Positions 18,517 through 33,500 of a stretch of DNA of 64,000 bases are shown here, in pieces. The notes below the pieces were generated by a model. It was given only the letters and a program-made list of their open reading frames with translations. It made no database searches and had not been told where the DNA came from. A program made the position numbers and the translations under genes. The stretch is from Channa striata (lineage: Eukaryota > Chordata > Actinopteri > Anabantiformes > Channidae). The stretch is taken from assembly GCA_033026295.1 (NCBI GenBank), contig CM065184.1, positions 8,373,501 to 8,437,500 on the forward strand, given 5' to 3'. Position 1 is the first letter of the stretch, and each line of letters begins with the position of its first letter.

Positions 18517-21500
18517 GTAAGTCCGCTGTTCTGGACTTATAATGACCCTGATGCGTTGAAAGCAGCGGTGCGTGGTGGGGGGGTGAGCTGACCCACAGTG
18601 AGCCCGGGTTAACCCGCGGTCCAGGACTCACTGTGCGTGTGGACGCAGCGTCTGGCTCCAGTGCTGAACTTTTCTGAGGCTGTCCACCATAAAGTGACGA
18701 GATGCACTGAAAGTAAAGTGTGTTAAGTGAGTCAGGCATCGCTTCCTCTTCCAACCCACTGCCCTGCAAGGTCAGGCAAGGGCACAGGATCCTCAGAACC
18801 TGAAAACTGATCACCGAGCTGTTCGTCCATGTCTTCGAAAGGCGACTGGGCGATTGGCCTTAGTGTATGATTCTCTGGATTCAAACTACAGCCCTAATCC
18901 TCACATAAATTCAGGGTTCTTTCTTTGGTCCATTCAGCAGAGCACAATCAGGTTTTTCAGTGAACGCTAATTTCACACCAAATTAATGTAGTGTTGTGAT
19001 GTCTTTATCAGAGCAAAACAAGCTGCATATTGTCAGAAAGTTTGTTTTTCTAAGCTCCACAACCTCCTTAAGATTTTTTTAATGAAAAAGGAATTCTACA
19101 CGAGACATTGTAGGCAACGTATGTAAATTATATTATTTTATGTGCATATATTATAGTTGATAAGACATTCATCCACAGACCACAGGGTCAGTAGTTTGAT
19201 TCCCGGTCTCTCCTGGCTACATGTTGAAGTGTCCTTGGGCAAGACACTGAACCCTGAATTGCTCCTGCTGGGTCAGCTGAGCACCTTGCCTGGCAGCCTC
19301 GCCATCAATGTGTGAGTGTGTGAATGAGAAGCAACACTTTAACTCGCTATATAAGTGGCCATTTACCGTTTATTGTCATATAGTATATTAGTAGAGTTTT
19401 TATGAGTCATAGCTTTTGATATGGCCAACAAAAGCTATAAAAAATATCTCAAACTGTTCAAGAGTTGCTCCTCTGACATCATGTGTCCAACAGGGCAGTG
19501 CAAAAAAGTTTAGTCTGCAGAATATAAAGTATGTTGTGAGAGTGCAGGGAGCCTCGCTTTTGTTCACGTACTGAGACTGTGTCACTCTGAAACGTGCTGA
19601 AAAGCACAAGAAACACAGGAATTCATCTCAGCTCCAAAGATCTAACTTTTGCATTTATCACTTCCGCAGACTGTCTCGTCTCTTTGTCATCGCCATAACT
19701 GCATGTCAGGTGGAACTGTAACCCTAAAAAAACAAAAAAAATCTAGAATGCCAACTTAATATCTTTGTCCTACTCTTCACTTTCTGCACAAAAACAGAAA
19801 GTGTCTTAAATGACACAGTTTTTGGCATGTTTAGGCGCAGTGAGGTCATCCTGTAATCAGAGTTAGCTGTTCGATCCCCAGCTCCTCCCGCTCCACATGC
19901 CGAAACGTTCACGGCCCAGTAGATAGTGGATGTAAATGTACCACTAAAAGAGGTGGAGTCAAACTCAGCGTTTGACTAATTTGCTCTGATTGGACAGGGC
20001 GTTGGCGCTCTGATGCTTTTGCCCCTTGAGCGTTCCTGCTGGAATGTGTTGATGAGGCACCTGACAGTCCCGCTCTTGTCGCTTACTGTGATACAGATGG
20101 GATCATCTGTCACGCAGTACACATTGCCAGATTTACTCAAGGCTGACTCACATAGCCAGGACAAACAAAAAGCGATGTCTTTATCATATCTGCTGCAGTG
20201 AACAGCTATTGGCATGTTGCTGTTGTGCTGTGTACTGCATGTTATCACTTACTGACTTTTCTATTTATATTTGGATTCGGAGTTAGAACAGTTTTTGCTC
20301 ATTTCTACCAGACAATTTCCTCCTTAATTGCACTTTCTTATAATATTCCATGCCATACAACATAATCTGCTACGATTCAACGCCAACTGAAGTAGTTCAA
20401 CATAATCAACTGTGGGCAGCATGTGAAAATAATGTTCATAATTTGAACCACTTTCCTCAGCTGCTATAATTTCTGTCAGTCTATGCTCATGGATAATGCA
20501 GCCTCATCCATATCAGTGGACAGCAAGATAAACTGCATTTACAGATTTATAGATTCACAGCTATTTATCACTGAATAGCAAAGCATGTAATCCTGCATTA
20601 TTCACATCATGCACAATAAACAGCATAACAGGGATTTACCCTGGTCTTAGTTAACAGCTCCACATTTATGAAATGAATTAGTCATGTCTTTAAATGATGT
20701 TGCCTCATTTGTCTTTCTTTGAGCTGTTGGGGACAAAGCTCTTCCAGGGGGTGGAATAATTTGCTTTCAGACTTGTAATGTGAGCTTGCTGTTTTCTTTG
20801 ATAGTGAATATAATTTCCAAACTGTAACAATGATTTGACTTCCTGTCTATACTATACAACAAATACAACCTATAAAACTTTATTCCGTATATTAGATTCA
20901 GTCACGTAGCATAAAATTGTTTCTTTAATGTGTGGCACTGTCATATTCCTCTGACTAAAGAATAGCACAGTTGTTTAAAAGTGGCTTGAAGTTAGAGTCA
21001 AGAAGAAGAAGAAGAAGAAGAAGAATCCTTTAATAGATCCCAGTGGTTTTCCTTCCTGGCCTACATGATGCCAGCCTGATCTAGCCTTGAAAACCAAAGG
21101 GATTCCTAATAAGGTGAAAATCAAAGCGGACGCTGAGGCACCGAGACAGCTGATGGACAGGCAGAGGAACAGTGGCTGATCAGACGAGCTATAGAGCGTG
21201 TGACTGTATATGATCACGGACAGTGTAAAAGGGACATCATCCGCATTTCGAGATCCACACTATAGAATCTATTTTAGCTGTATATGTGATATCTTAACAT
21301 ACAATATCTGAAGTGTCCACATAAGTGCTGCCAGCCATTGTAACTATACAAACAACCGCCAAATACCGACGGCGGTACTGTAGATATGAAAGAGCTCAAA
21401 CAGCATGAGTCATCAAGTAAAACATAGTAGAGCAAAAATATAAGAAAATAATTACATCTGTTTACTACAGTGCTTCTTGTGGCTCTGTTTGATGTGAAAC

Positions 21501-24500
21501 ACCACATGGTTTGAGCTTTTGTTCTGATCATGTTTATGTTCTCATTTTCTGATGTTTCTTATCTTTACACGGCAGGGACAAAAAGACCTGAAGTAACCAG
21601 CAGTTAACTACTGCTCACTGTAAAAGTAAATTTAGTGCCACACACTCAAGGCTAATGAAAATGCTCAACAAAACACGCTCCTGCCATATTTTGGGCAGTG
21701 ACTCACAATTAAAATGAAACAATGCACGAACCTGTGCCGTTCACTGCAGCAGCCTCAGTTTTAGTGAACAGCAGACAGCAGTAATTTGATGGTAAACTTT
21801 ATGCGTGACTGTTATTAGATGTCAGTCTTGATTTGTACTCTGAAATTTCCAAAAGACTCACCATGTTTATTATTGGGCAGAATACAGTTAATGTACAAAT
21901 TTATACCAGAGGGAACACAGGCTTTTCTCCACAGGTCCAAACACATAAAAGTTGCCCACTCAATTAAAAACCATCTTACATACAGTGAATTTGATTGAGC
22001 CATTGAGTGCCATTCTCTCTCTAAGAATGAGTTTTTACTTAGCCCGCCGCTGTTTTTGTTATAAATTGTTGCCCACATTTTCAGCATATCCTTTATGAGA
22101 TGGTCTCCGCAGCGTCCAGCCGGGACCCAGCTCGTAGCAACAGATAAACATCACAACATGTGGTATGACCCTTGGAAAAGGACACGAAAATTTCATCTCA
22201 GGAAAGCGACACGTTACATTACAGTTTCGGCATTTAGCAGACACTCTTATCAACAGTGACTTACAATGAGTTCATGGGTCGAATAAGATTAAATTCCAAG
22301 GTCACGAGCATTTCGAGCAACAGAAATGAGTGGATGAGCCAAAGCTGCAGCACTCAGACAATAGATATTAGATTTCAGATTATGTTGTTGTGCCTCATGA
22401 ATGTTCATATGTGACAGGAAAGTTCTAAATAAAAAATGGGGGCATCAGAAAACAAGCTAAGTGAAATATAGCTGTAACTATGACTTATTATTTATAAAAA
22501 GATTTTTGTTACACAAACCTTTGTTTTCATATTTTATGTGCACTGCAGTAGAATGTATTTAACCTGTTTTAATTCACCTATAAAAGCCACAGAAATGTAT
22601 CACATTCTCTCAGTTATGTATTGTCCGTCTATCTGTCTTTCTGTCTATCATAGCTTTCTCTGAATTTCATTAAAAGAAATTAACATGTGAATTAGATTTA
22701 CCAACACTATCCATCCGTGTATTATCTGTAACCACTTATCCTGTTCAGGGTCACGGGGAGCTGGAGCTTATCTCAGCTGTCACTGGGTGACAGGTCCGTG
22801 GAACATCGTGGACCGCTCGCCAGTCTATCTCAAGGCCAACACACAGAAACACACAGTAAACTGACAGACAACCACTCACACTCACATTCACACACACACA
22901 AGGGTAATTAAGAGTCACCAATTAACTGAACATGCATGTCTTTGGTACCTGGAGGAAACCCACACAAGTTGTGTGGAGTTGACCCCTCCACCACTGTGCT
23001 GCCTATCCAGACACCATAAAACTCCATAAATCCCACTGATCCATAACACAAATGAAATTTGGACACAGATTTAAAGTTATACAGCACTATTATTCCATAT
23101 GTTATTCAAATCACTGAAACAACAACAAGACTGGGAAGGAAGAATCAGAGTCTTTTGTGATGCACCTTCCTTTTTCTTAGCAGATTTGAAGAAAAGGCAC
23201 CAGTGTTCAGCAAAAATACATAAAGAAAAAATTTATTCCTCTACCTTATGCGCCTTTTATCCAAACCATGTGTCCACCCTGAGAAACGAGTCTTGACCAG
23301 AAGTCAAGTTCCAAACAGTCACATATTGTAAAACAACAGAAAGAATAATTATGAATAGCTGTCACACTACACACTGAGTATATGTTATGGGTGTAATGCA
23401 ATATTATAAATTATATTGAGTTATACCTGTAACTTGTAACAAAAACTTAATAATAATATGACAGCATTGCACTGTGAATATGGATGCCCTGCACATACAA
23501 ACTATATTGTATCAAGGTAAAGTTAGGTGCAATAAAGTGTAATAAATAGATGATTATTGGAAATACACTGCGTATAATTTGTCTGCTTTTGAACATGTCA
23601 TTTGCATGAATAGCAATTACTTTTTCACTTCCCTTTCCATCACACATCCAACAGAGGATTTGAAGATGGCATTATAATTAGATTGAAGATTTATTACTTT
23701 ATCACTGTGTCACTGACTAAATGCAGTTTGTGTCAGCTCAGCTCTCAGAAAAACACGTACACGGCTTTCGGAATCAGGAGCACATATTTCCAACCCTATG
23801 CATTCAAATTCATAAGTGTGGTTTGAAAAAGGCCGAATCTAATTGCACGTCTCGCAGTCCATTCTCTCTGCCAGGTCCACTGCCAAGTGGAGTGCCATTA
23901 CTACCGCTTTCTGTGTTTTATATGAACAAGCAATCAGTTATTGGAGAGTAATTAGACTCATTCATTTTTTGCTCCCAGTGTGAAGTCATTATTGGAGATA
24001 TACTGTGCAGTGGGTTGAAGAAATCAGAGAATGATTTAGCTGTCTACAGGCTAATGGCAACACTCGACAAAGCCTTTGTTTTCTGGTGTCCTACTGTAGT
24101 TGGTATCACTGCCTGCAGGGAAATTAAACGTATATTAAAGTAATAATCACTCAATTCAACATTGAGGACTCATTTTAGGAATTGAATTGAAAAAAACATT
24201 TATAATTAATAAAATCCAAATAATTCATATTATAATAGCATTTTAGTAGCTGCTTGCCTTTCAGTTTGCAGGTTATTCAGACTTTTTAACCTTTACCAGC
24301 TTTGCAGAAGTCAGAAGGTAAAACAAAGTGAGGAGGCTTTTACTGCGAGTATTATTTGTGAACACCAAGCACACGTCAGATTCCAGGACATTTGCTGAGT
24401 GTGCTCTGTTGGGTGTGATGATGTTCATCTTCATGCTCTGCTTTATCTCATCAGTTCCCTGTGTGGCATGACTGTGCAACAGTGCAGAGTCTCATCAAAC

Positions 24501-27500
24501 CAGTGTTCAAAGATATTAATTTTAATTGGATTCATTATGATGAATCATTTAATCACTGTATGTCTGTGTTTTAATATGTGCATTTAACTCTGGATTCATG
24601 TTTGTCTGTTGAAACACCAGGACTAAAAACAATATCAACCCCCCACCAGAGTAGAAAGAGACAATCTAACCAACATCAAACAAACTGCTCCCGTTCGGCT
24701 GCAAAACAAACTGCATGCTTTACTGGACTGTATGTTGAACAATATCTGAAATCCAATAAAGCTCTGATGTGAGGATGAACAGCCGAGAAGAAAACATATT
24801 ATCTCCAACTGCGGTGCAGCTCACAGCCCCCCTTTTTCTTATGTTGCTAAACCGCATACATACCACGTTACAATTAATGAAAAAATTAAAACATATATTT
24901 CCATTTAAACTTCATCAGAATAACATATTCATCGGTGCACTCATCAGTGCAACACAGTCTGTCATGACAAGTAGGTTTATGGCATATCTCCCAGACTAAA
25001 TGATGTGTTCCTCAAGAATATTCTGTTTGGCCTAACGATGATAATAATGGTAATAGTATTGTTTATTGATTTATATTTATCAGCGTGTTGTAGATCCAGA
25101 GAGGAACAGTGTGATGCTCCGTGTTGGTGTGTTGGTGCATACTGACCAAAGCTGATGCATTTAACCTTAAGCCATGACAGACTGACTGAGCAAAATTTCT
25201 CTTTTTCAGCAAAATCTTGTCTCCAAACTCATACAGTTGCACACATTTATCCGGTAGCTGCCCGGTTAAACCACTTTTTTTTTTTTTTTCCTTCTTTCTT
25301 GGCTCCTCCACTGAAGCAGTTTGGGCAGCGCAACAGAGGGGATCAAGAGTGCTGGAATAGTCGCCGAGTGTTTTAGTCATTCAGTTCCCCCACTGAGATT
25401 TTTTTTCATCCTCTGTGAGGACTGAAACCAGTGACCTTCAAAGCACATTCTCGCCTCTCTGATCTTTAGGCTCCTGTCGCTCCCTGCCACATATTTGACA
25501 ACGAAGATACCAGTGTGAACTTTTTTTTTTTTTTTTTAGATTTGTTAGAAGGTAATTTTCCTCCTTTTCTCTGCCTCTCTCTCATTCTCTTTCCCTCGCA
25601 CACAATCTTCCTCTGAGTTCAGTGGCAGGTTACAGACCGGAATAAAAGTATTTCCCATTATGCACTGGTCCAGAGCATAATCATCTTTATGGGCTGTAAC
25701 ACATTACTCTACTCAGATGATATGAACGCCATGTGAAAGTGAAACACTTCAGTGTGATGTATAACCCAAAACAAAGGATTTAAGAAAAGTCTAGAGTGCA
25801 AATAAATATGACAAAACACTGTTTGTCCATGTCCTTGATCTGATCTGATAGGACAGGGTTATGGTTAGGGCTTGAAATAGAATGACTTTATTTTAACTTA
25901 AGTCCTTAAGTATGGACCAAAATTCCTTTCCTCCTTCAGCTTGTCCTTGCAGAAAATTATCAACTGTAAATCACAGCAACAGTAGTTCAAACTGTGCATG
26001 TGTTATTGCTCCTCAGGCAAACCACATAAATGTGATTTTTAAAAGGCAGATTTCGTAAACTCCGGGGACGCTTGTCTTGTGTGAAGTGTCACATAAACAG
26101 GGGTAAATCAGCTGTGTTGATGGAAATAAAAGGTTGGAGGGGGTCTTCAAATGGTTTACCTGTGATTTTAGAGCTGTCTAACATTACACAATGATGGTGG
26201 GTGTTAGCGGGACCAGTTCACACAGTTCACCGGGTTGAAATGATGCAGTTTTCCCGTTACGGCCTCACTGGGAACCTACATTTTCTTTGTACTTTTCAAA
26301 TGAGCCTAATCAATTTGATTAAAAAATATAGCTGTCCTGAAAAGTATGGAACTTAAATTTAAATATCTCTGTTACCTTGAAGCTTTTCCATCTCAAACTG
26401 ACTGCTAGGCACATAATAACCTCAAATTCATTTGCACTCTCCCATTTTGATGACCTATAATTTTGAGAAAGTTTTGCAGCTTTGCTGAGAGTTGTCTTAG
26501 AGACAAACTGTAAAAAGGGGGAGACAGCGTGTTCCAATTTAAATGATCTTCCTCAGACAATCAGACACAATCAAAGGGATTGTGTCATGCTGGATGAAAT
26601 TGCATTTCATACAGTTGGAGTTTGCCCTTTGTGCATTCGTAGACTACAGCGGTATCAAACGCACAGCCTTGATTCATGGTGTAAAACTGAAACCACTGGT
26701 CATTAGAAACTGTAATGAGTGAATTTGGGGGCCGCCTGGAACAGAGGCATCATTAAGCCGGAGTTATGGATGTTCGGAAGGTCACGTCAAGAAAAAGTCT
26801 CAGAAGGACTCTTTGCTGGAACATATTTTGAACAATTTCCTCATAAACTGATAACTGTCACTTGACTCACTCGTGAGGACGTGAGCGTGTTTCCTTGCTG
26901 AACAGCGACAAACACAGAGAAGTGCATTAACTCAATTTTAAACAAAGCTGTTGTTCGGGGACAAATAAATGTTGCCGAAGTAACAGTTTGTCAAAGCGCC
27001 TGTTGACAGCTCAGATAAAGGTGAAGAAGTGCTCCTGTCTGAATGAACTCTTGAGGTTTTTGTAGCAGCACAGGAGTGGTCTTGTTCAGGAATATTTTTC
27101 AATGTTCGGCAAGTGTGTGGCCGACTGATAACTGTAATTCCGCCGAGTATTAATTATCAGCCCTGGAGAATCCCCAGTAGGCGAACAACAGCTTAATTTC
27201 TTAATTGTGTTGCATTTCAACACAATCGCTGCAAATGACATCACTCAGAGTATGCAGGAAGCAGACGGTGACATCCACCTCTCACCTCTCATCCTACTGT
27301 AATAGGACAGGGGACACACAGGAGGACTGTTGGACCAATTAGCACAAGAATTCCCATTTTTACAAAGAGAAATCTTGCAGTTTTATCAGAACCCATAATC
27401 TGCCAATATAACCTTAATATGAGAGAGCACAGATCCGATCTTAACCCCCCCCAATGCCTCTTAAATGATATGGTTTTATGTGTTTAATAGCACATCTGTT

Positions 27501-30500
27501 TAGGCCTTGTGCTGTGTGGGGATCAGGGAGCGCTGACAGCCCAGAGCTCCGTTTGCAGGGAAGTGAGGCACAGAGAGCTGAGTGTTACTGTTTGCCTCTG
27601 TTGTTATTTTGATTGGAATTACTGGATCATGAGATTACAGAGCCTGATGTAAAGGACGTACGAGGAGTCGGCGGGATAATCGCAAATCATTAGGTTTGCA
27701 ATGTGAGCACATTTACAGCTGAGGCTCCAAATAATCTGCAAAATATTCACTATGTGGTGCAATGCATAGTTAAATAATTCCTCCTAATGTGTCCCCAGCC
27801 TAGTATTACACTGTTTGTTTGTCATGCTGCACTTGGCTCCCGAGTACGCTCGAAGATGTTGACTAATGCTTTTTCATTTACATCACTAACACGTTATTTT
27901 CTTATGTTTTTTTTATTCTATCAACATGCAGAGATTGAAAAGCATGAAGGTGATGAACTGAGAAAAGATGGAGGCATGAAGAAATACCTAGATATCATCA
28001 GCAATAAAAATATCAAGCTCTCTGAAAGAGTTCTCATCCCAGTCCAGCAGTATCCAAAGGTAAGGGGCGTGGCTCGTGAGTCTCTTCTATTCTATTTCCT
28101 GTGGCAAGATACTGAGCGGTAATTTGAGTTGTTCCCAGATGAACTGCAAAAGGAGCAAAGCTACTACTGAAAAACACTGAGCTTTTGTGTGTGTGTGAAA
28201 TTGTTTCATTAATTTTAGTTGTCACTCGGTGTATTGAGTCTGGGCGCTCTAGGTTCACCTGCTCCACCCCTTGCACAAAAACTTTTGGCTCGGAAAATCC
28301 CACCGAAACAGGCTAACAGAAAGTCATCAGGCTGCATCTGTTTATTTTGATGTAGTCATCAAAAAGCAAAGTTTTTAGTGCACTAAAGCACCCAAGGGTA
28401 CAGTGAAGAACAATGACCATAAATCACTGTATGACACAGTATGCGATATCCTGAGTTATGCAATGTCAGTACTGACAAAGTTTGAAATGTAGCTTAATGA
28501 GGCTGCTCCATCAAGCAGCAAAGGAACAACACACAGCTGCTTGTGGAGAACCAAAAGACGATACTGGCACTGTGATCAAGGAAAGTTGCTCCACTGACTT
28601 TGTATTCACACATTCATGAATCAGGCAGCCAAGAATAATGTCTTCAGTGTGGCAAAAAAAGATTGCAACAGAAAATAATGTGATGTCGCACAGACTGATT
28701 GATGTGTATCTTTAATAAAGTATATACTTCATGCCTTGTGTTACTGTAAATATGTTAATCAGTGTTAGTGCCACATCACCGCCATAAACATTTATCTATT
28801 TTTCGATATTTTATCAGTTTCATTTAAATATAGTATAAATCATAGAAAAACCACCTATCAACTACTTTTCATCACATGATAGACAAGATTATAAAGGGAT
28901 ATGATCCTAAATGATAATGCAGGTTTATTTGCATTCATTTGTAGCTAAATAAAGTCCCAGGAAACTGGAGCTTTATGTGGAAATCTTACTATCAAACTTT
29001 CTTATCAGCAAATCCCATCGTAGGATGATGGCAGAACCTAGACAGTAGCTCCCGTGGAATAAACCCAGTGTCCCCGTCCTTTCTCCCACTGCTTCCCTGT
29101 CAGTTTGCAGAAATTTTGCTCTTAGCATCAGCACATTCCTCTTAAAACCTCCAACACAGGCTCTATCAACAACAGTTCTCTCTCACTCTATGACATTTAT
29201 TTTTTTCCAAGTGGTTATTTGAAATGAGTCACTTCTGGTCACTTCTTCTCTTGTTGCCACTGCCAGTGTGAATGCTCAGTCAGGGAGATTTGGAGAACAG
29301 ACCTTCAACAAGATCCTGTCATGTCCACGTGTCATGTCGAGTCCAGCCAAACTGATCTCAAAGCTGTTTTATACGTGTGTTTTAAAAGTATTGTTTACAC
29401 TGTGTCCGTATTATTTTTAAAAAGACTAGAGAACAGAGGATGTCAGAGCAAGCGGAGTCAAATTTAACCCGACCTCAGGAGCACAGGTGGTGTACTTTAG
29501 TCCAGAGGGGCCCCTCTGGACACTCCACAGAAATCAATTTGCTGTTTCCTTCTTAGGATCAGCGTTAAGGAAGTAATTAAGCTGTGTTCAGGAGCTTCTC
29601 ACTCTATTAAGCTGCTTTCAAATCTATAAAAAATGCCAATGGAGCCAGATTCTTGGTGTCAGGGACCGAGCAATCAGACGGGCTGCAACACTTAACCCGC
29701 AAGGACAGAACAGCATCACTTTAACCTAAACTGACCTCAGCTAAAGCAGTTAGGACTGACAAAAGGAAGGGGACAGAAAGGTTAGCTTCAGCAGACACAT
29801 TTAACCTAATTCTAAAAATGTACTGTTATACTCAAAATATAAGTTATTGAACTTCTCATAATATCAAAATTCTGTCAAAACACACATTTTCCTTTTGGCG
29901 ATAAAATGAAGTAATTACGGAGAAATATTAGGCCGTTAATGTTTTATCCTACATGCCTTTGTGCCCCAGGTGTTAGTCAGCTCCTAATCTTACCTTAAAT
30001 GAAACCCAGCGGAGCCTGAGAACCTCTGAGATATAAAAATGTTCCATGAAACAGAATACTTGTGATCATTAACAAAAATCCACAGGTGCAGTACACAGGC
30101 CCAAACTCCTGGTTCGGTGTAATGAAGGTAATAGTGCCGGCTTTGCAAAGTAAGCACAACAGAGGAGTCCAGAGGGACGGAGCAGTTGTCCAACAACGGC
30201 TTCTGTGACTTAAGTGCAGAGTCAGCAGGCCTCAAGCCTGCAGTGTCACTATGCTAAACGTCTTGGTAACACTGCACTTTCGGTTAATGTTAATTAGCCG
30301 CATGAAGCAGGACTTTGATCAAAAACAGGATGCAGAAATTGAAAAGACAAGTAAGACGGTGCATCCTATAAATACCTCACAGGTTCAAAATGATTTTCTC
30401 AACACTTAAGAGTGTTTGATATTAAAATGACACAGATTCATGTCTGAACAAGGTTTTTTTCGCACAAAAACCTTTATTCTGATTCTTTGAGACACAGTGT

Positions 30501-33500
30501 ATATCAACATATTCACAACAACTGCTGAAACATTTTTAGCAGAAGCAAAAAACATCTTGCCCTACTGAGAGGTGAATATATTAAGTTTTTCCTTGTAACT
30601 GTAAAGCTATTTCCTCTCATCTATTAAAGACCTGGTATTATGGCCCCTTTTACTTTTACATTTGCATTTTTACAAATAAAACATATGTGTGACATTTTTT
30701 TATAGACATTAGATTTCTCTAAATCTATTTATACAAACAGCCCGATTCCCCCTTGTGCTCCAGCAGGTTATTTCAGAAGAAAATATCATCTGAATTATTC
30801 ATGAGCACATATGCTGATTGGCTAGAGGTGTGACCTCCATGTTCACCCCCAGCCAATGGGAACACAGCTTAATAAATTATGAACATTGCTTCACTTTTAA
30901 CGCAATAATGGTGTCCACTGGGGACGAACACAGAGTAACACCGTTGTTTCAAAGAAAGAACCAACCTGCTTGTGTGCAACTGGAACTTCAGAGGGATGTT
31001 TCAGAATGGAGCAGTATATTTAGTGTGGCAAGTAATGCAGTAGGTAAAAATATTATTTTCGAATAACAAAATAATCTAACTTGTGATGTTGCTTAGTAAC
31101 CACAGTAATGTTATTTATAAGTTATTTTATGCAGTACTGTGTTAAAAACACCACTGGGGTTTTATTTACATATGTAAAGAGTCTAAGAGTAATTGATTTG
31201 TTCTGAAAAAACTGAACGTCCAGTTTTTAGCCCCCTGGCATGTTACACTTAGTGGACCGGACCCCTAAAGACAAATATTAATCTCTCTGTGTAACAGATA
31301 GGTGTGGAGCTGAATCACTGTTGCCAGCAAAACAGTAAGTTTAAAGAATGTAGGGGCACGAGAATCCGTGAACTGGCCCCATTGAATGGGGTGAAAACTT
31401 TAGAGGCCGGTGGTAAGGACGTGTTTTCACTTTTCAGCAGGGTGACAGTGTTTATTTGAGCGTACAGTCGTCATCCTTAACTCTGCATCATTTAATTGTT
31501 GCCAGAATTGTTTGCATGGCTGTAGAGTTGAATGTATGACACATGGAATGACCCCTACCAGTGGAACAACCAATACCAATGATGGCACACTGACAGACAC
31601 ACAAACAGACATTTTAAATGTCATAGCAGCCAGTGATGAGACTGAGCAGGCTCAGAGACTGGACTAACTTTAGGTAGTGTAAAATGAATGACTGCAATAA
31701 GAATTTAACCTATTATAGTTGGTGTAACTGATTTTGTGAGTCTAATTTTCTTTTCACAAAAAAGTTAAATAATAATTTAAAAAGACACTTTGAGCTAAAA
31801 GCTCAAGAGCTGATAAAGATTAAAAATATATTTGCAATATATATTTTTCCCAAACTGAAATCTAGTGCATTAAAGTTCTAAAGAGATGCACGAAATATTT
31901 AAGTGCAGTGCTTTTATAAAGTTACTTAGTTACTTTGCATTCATTTTGATCAAACCCTACAGAAGATGTACATGTCAAATGCATGGATTTGACTTTGTAA
32001 AGCTGCAGCTGCTCCACCACAGAACTATTTGAATAGAACCAGGCGCGATGATGCATCTAGTTACAGACTCTTCCTCGCTGTATGCATCATTCAGAGGGGA
32101 CCATTTGTTGGTTTTTTGCACTGTGCTCTGTAAAATCTACATTAAGCATATCGTTGTTTCACATCCTGTCAAGCTTACCATCCATGTCTTTCTCTCTCCC
32201 CTGAAAAACTGTTGAAACCTTGAAAACGGGCTTGATCTCAGTCACTGGGGGAAGAGGACGTACATTTGTTCCGACCCCAGTTTGACACGTAAACAAATGA
32301 TAGTCTCACAGTGTGCTTATTGAAGTCTTGAAGTCTTACGCTGACTAACACTATTTACTCTGCAAAAATATGATTAAGATAATCAGCATAGTCATTTTCA
32401 TTATCGCTTAACTAGAATTTATCCTCCACTGTTTAATGAGACAGCTTGATTAGCATCTCCTAACCTTGGGGCATGAAATGGATTTTCAATGGCTGATGCT
32501 GTCTGTGAGTCCGGCCCTGGCACTATTTTAATTAGCGTGAATTTAAAAATAAAATGGGCTTATTTCTTCACTTGTCCCATTAAAAAAAGCCTTAATACCT
32601 ATGTAATGTGAACTGCATTTTTTTACTCCTTTTCTTCACCTGTGCTGCCTGTGCAGACACAGCCCACAACACAGTAAATTGTATTTTGTCCCTGTGTTTA
32701 CCACAGTTTTGAGCTTATCAGTCTTGGGTTATTGTGACCTTTAAATAGGGCTGCAGCTGTGCTCTAACCATGGTGAAATTTCATTTTTGTTTGGCCAGAG
32801 ATGTCAATGTACCAAAGAAAGGCCTATCATCGGGAAAGGTGTTTTGCTTAGATAAGTGCTGAATACAGTAGAGGGAGTACAGAATGTGAATTAAAATTAA
32901 GCGCCTGTATGATAACATCATAGTCCCACTTTGGGATCCCCTGAGTCAGTGTTTGTGTGATGACTTTGTCTGCTACAATGCTGCTCAGAAGATATAATAA
33001 AGATAAAATCCTTCTGTATGCTAGACTCAACTCTGCGTTTTAACAGGATTTTCTGTTCTGTATGTACTGAGTTCCTTCTGGAAATATTAAAATATATTAG
33101 AATGTCAGCATACAGCACTGATTCTCTTGATTTTACAATGTGCTGATTGACGCTATTGTCCTAAAATGAAGCACACAGTGTATAAACAGGGAGCTCATCG
33201 CAGGCTGGAGAAAAGTAATTGCTGTGCCACACGGACACCGGAAAACAAAAATAAAGTAATACATTTTTAGAAGGCATTCGATTTCACTTCAAAGAAGCTC
33301 TTAACTGCCTGTTAAAGTGAGTTATAGCTTGTTGTCTTTGTTGTATGACTTACAGCTGGATTGGTTAACATGCTGCTCCCATCAACCAAATTAACTGCTG
33401 TTTTAGATAGTTTTACTTAAAGATATTCTATCATTTTGTATTGTTCTGCTTGTTTGTTCTCAGCAAGCAAGCTGCTAATGATCATGTATTTATTACCTTT

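Larger units (their letters stand above)
18517..27931 (+). other. khdrbs2 intron 1
   Basis: 9.4 kb. Contains SINE/MITE-like copies (19158-19378, 19838-19925), an AAG microsatellite (21001-21025), a short teleost repeat (22215-22275) and a longer one (22711-23010). T-rich runs occur near 25275 and 25520. No exon was recognised. Confidence 0.75.

Noticed and set aside
19190..19215. tRNA gene suggested by a B-box-like sequence
   Set aside because: No A box or cloverleaf could be drawn; the context is a known type of dispersed repeat.
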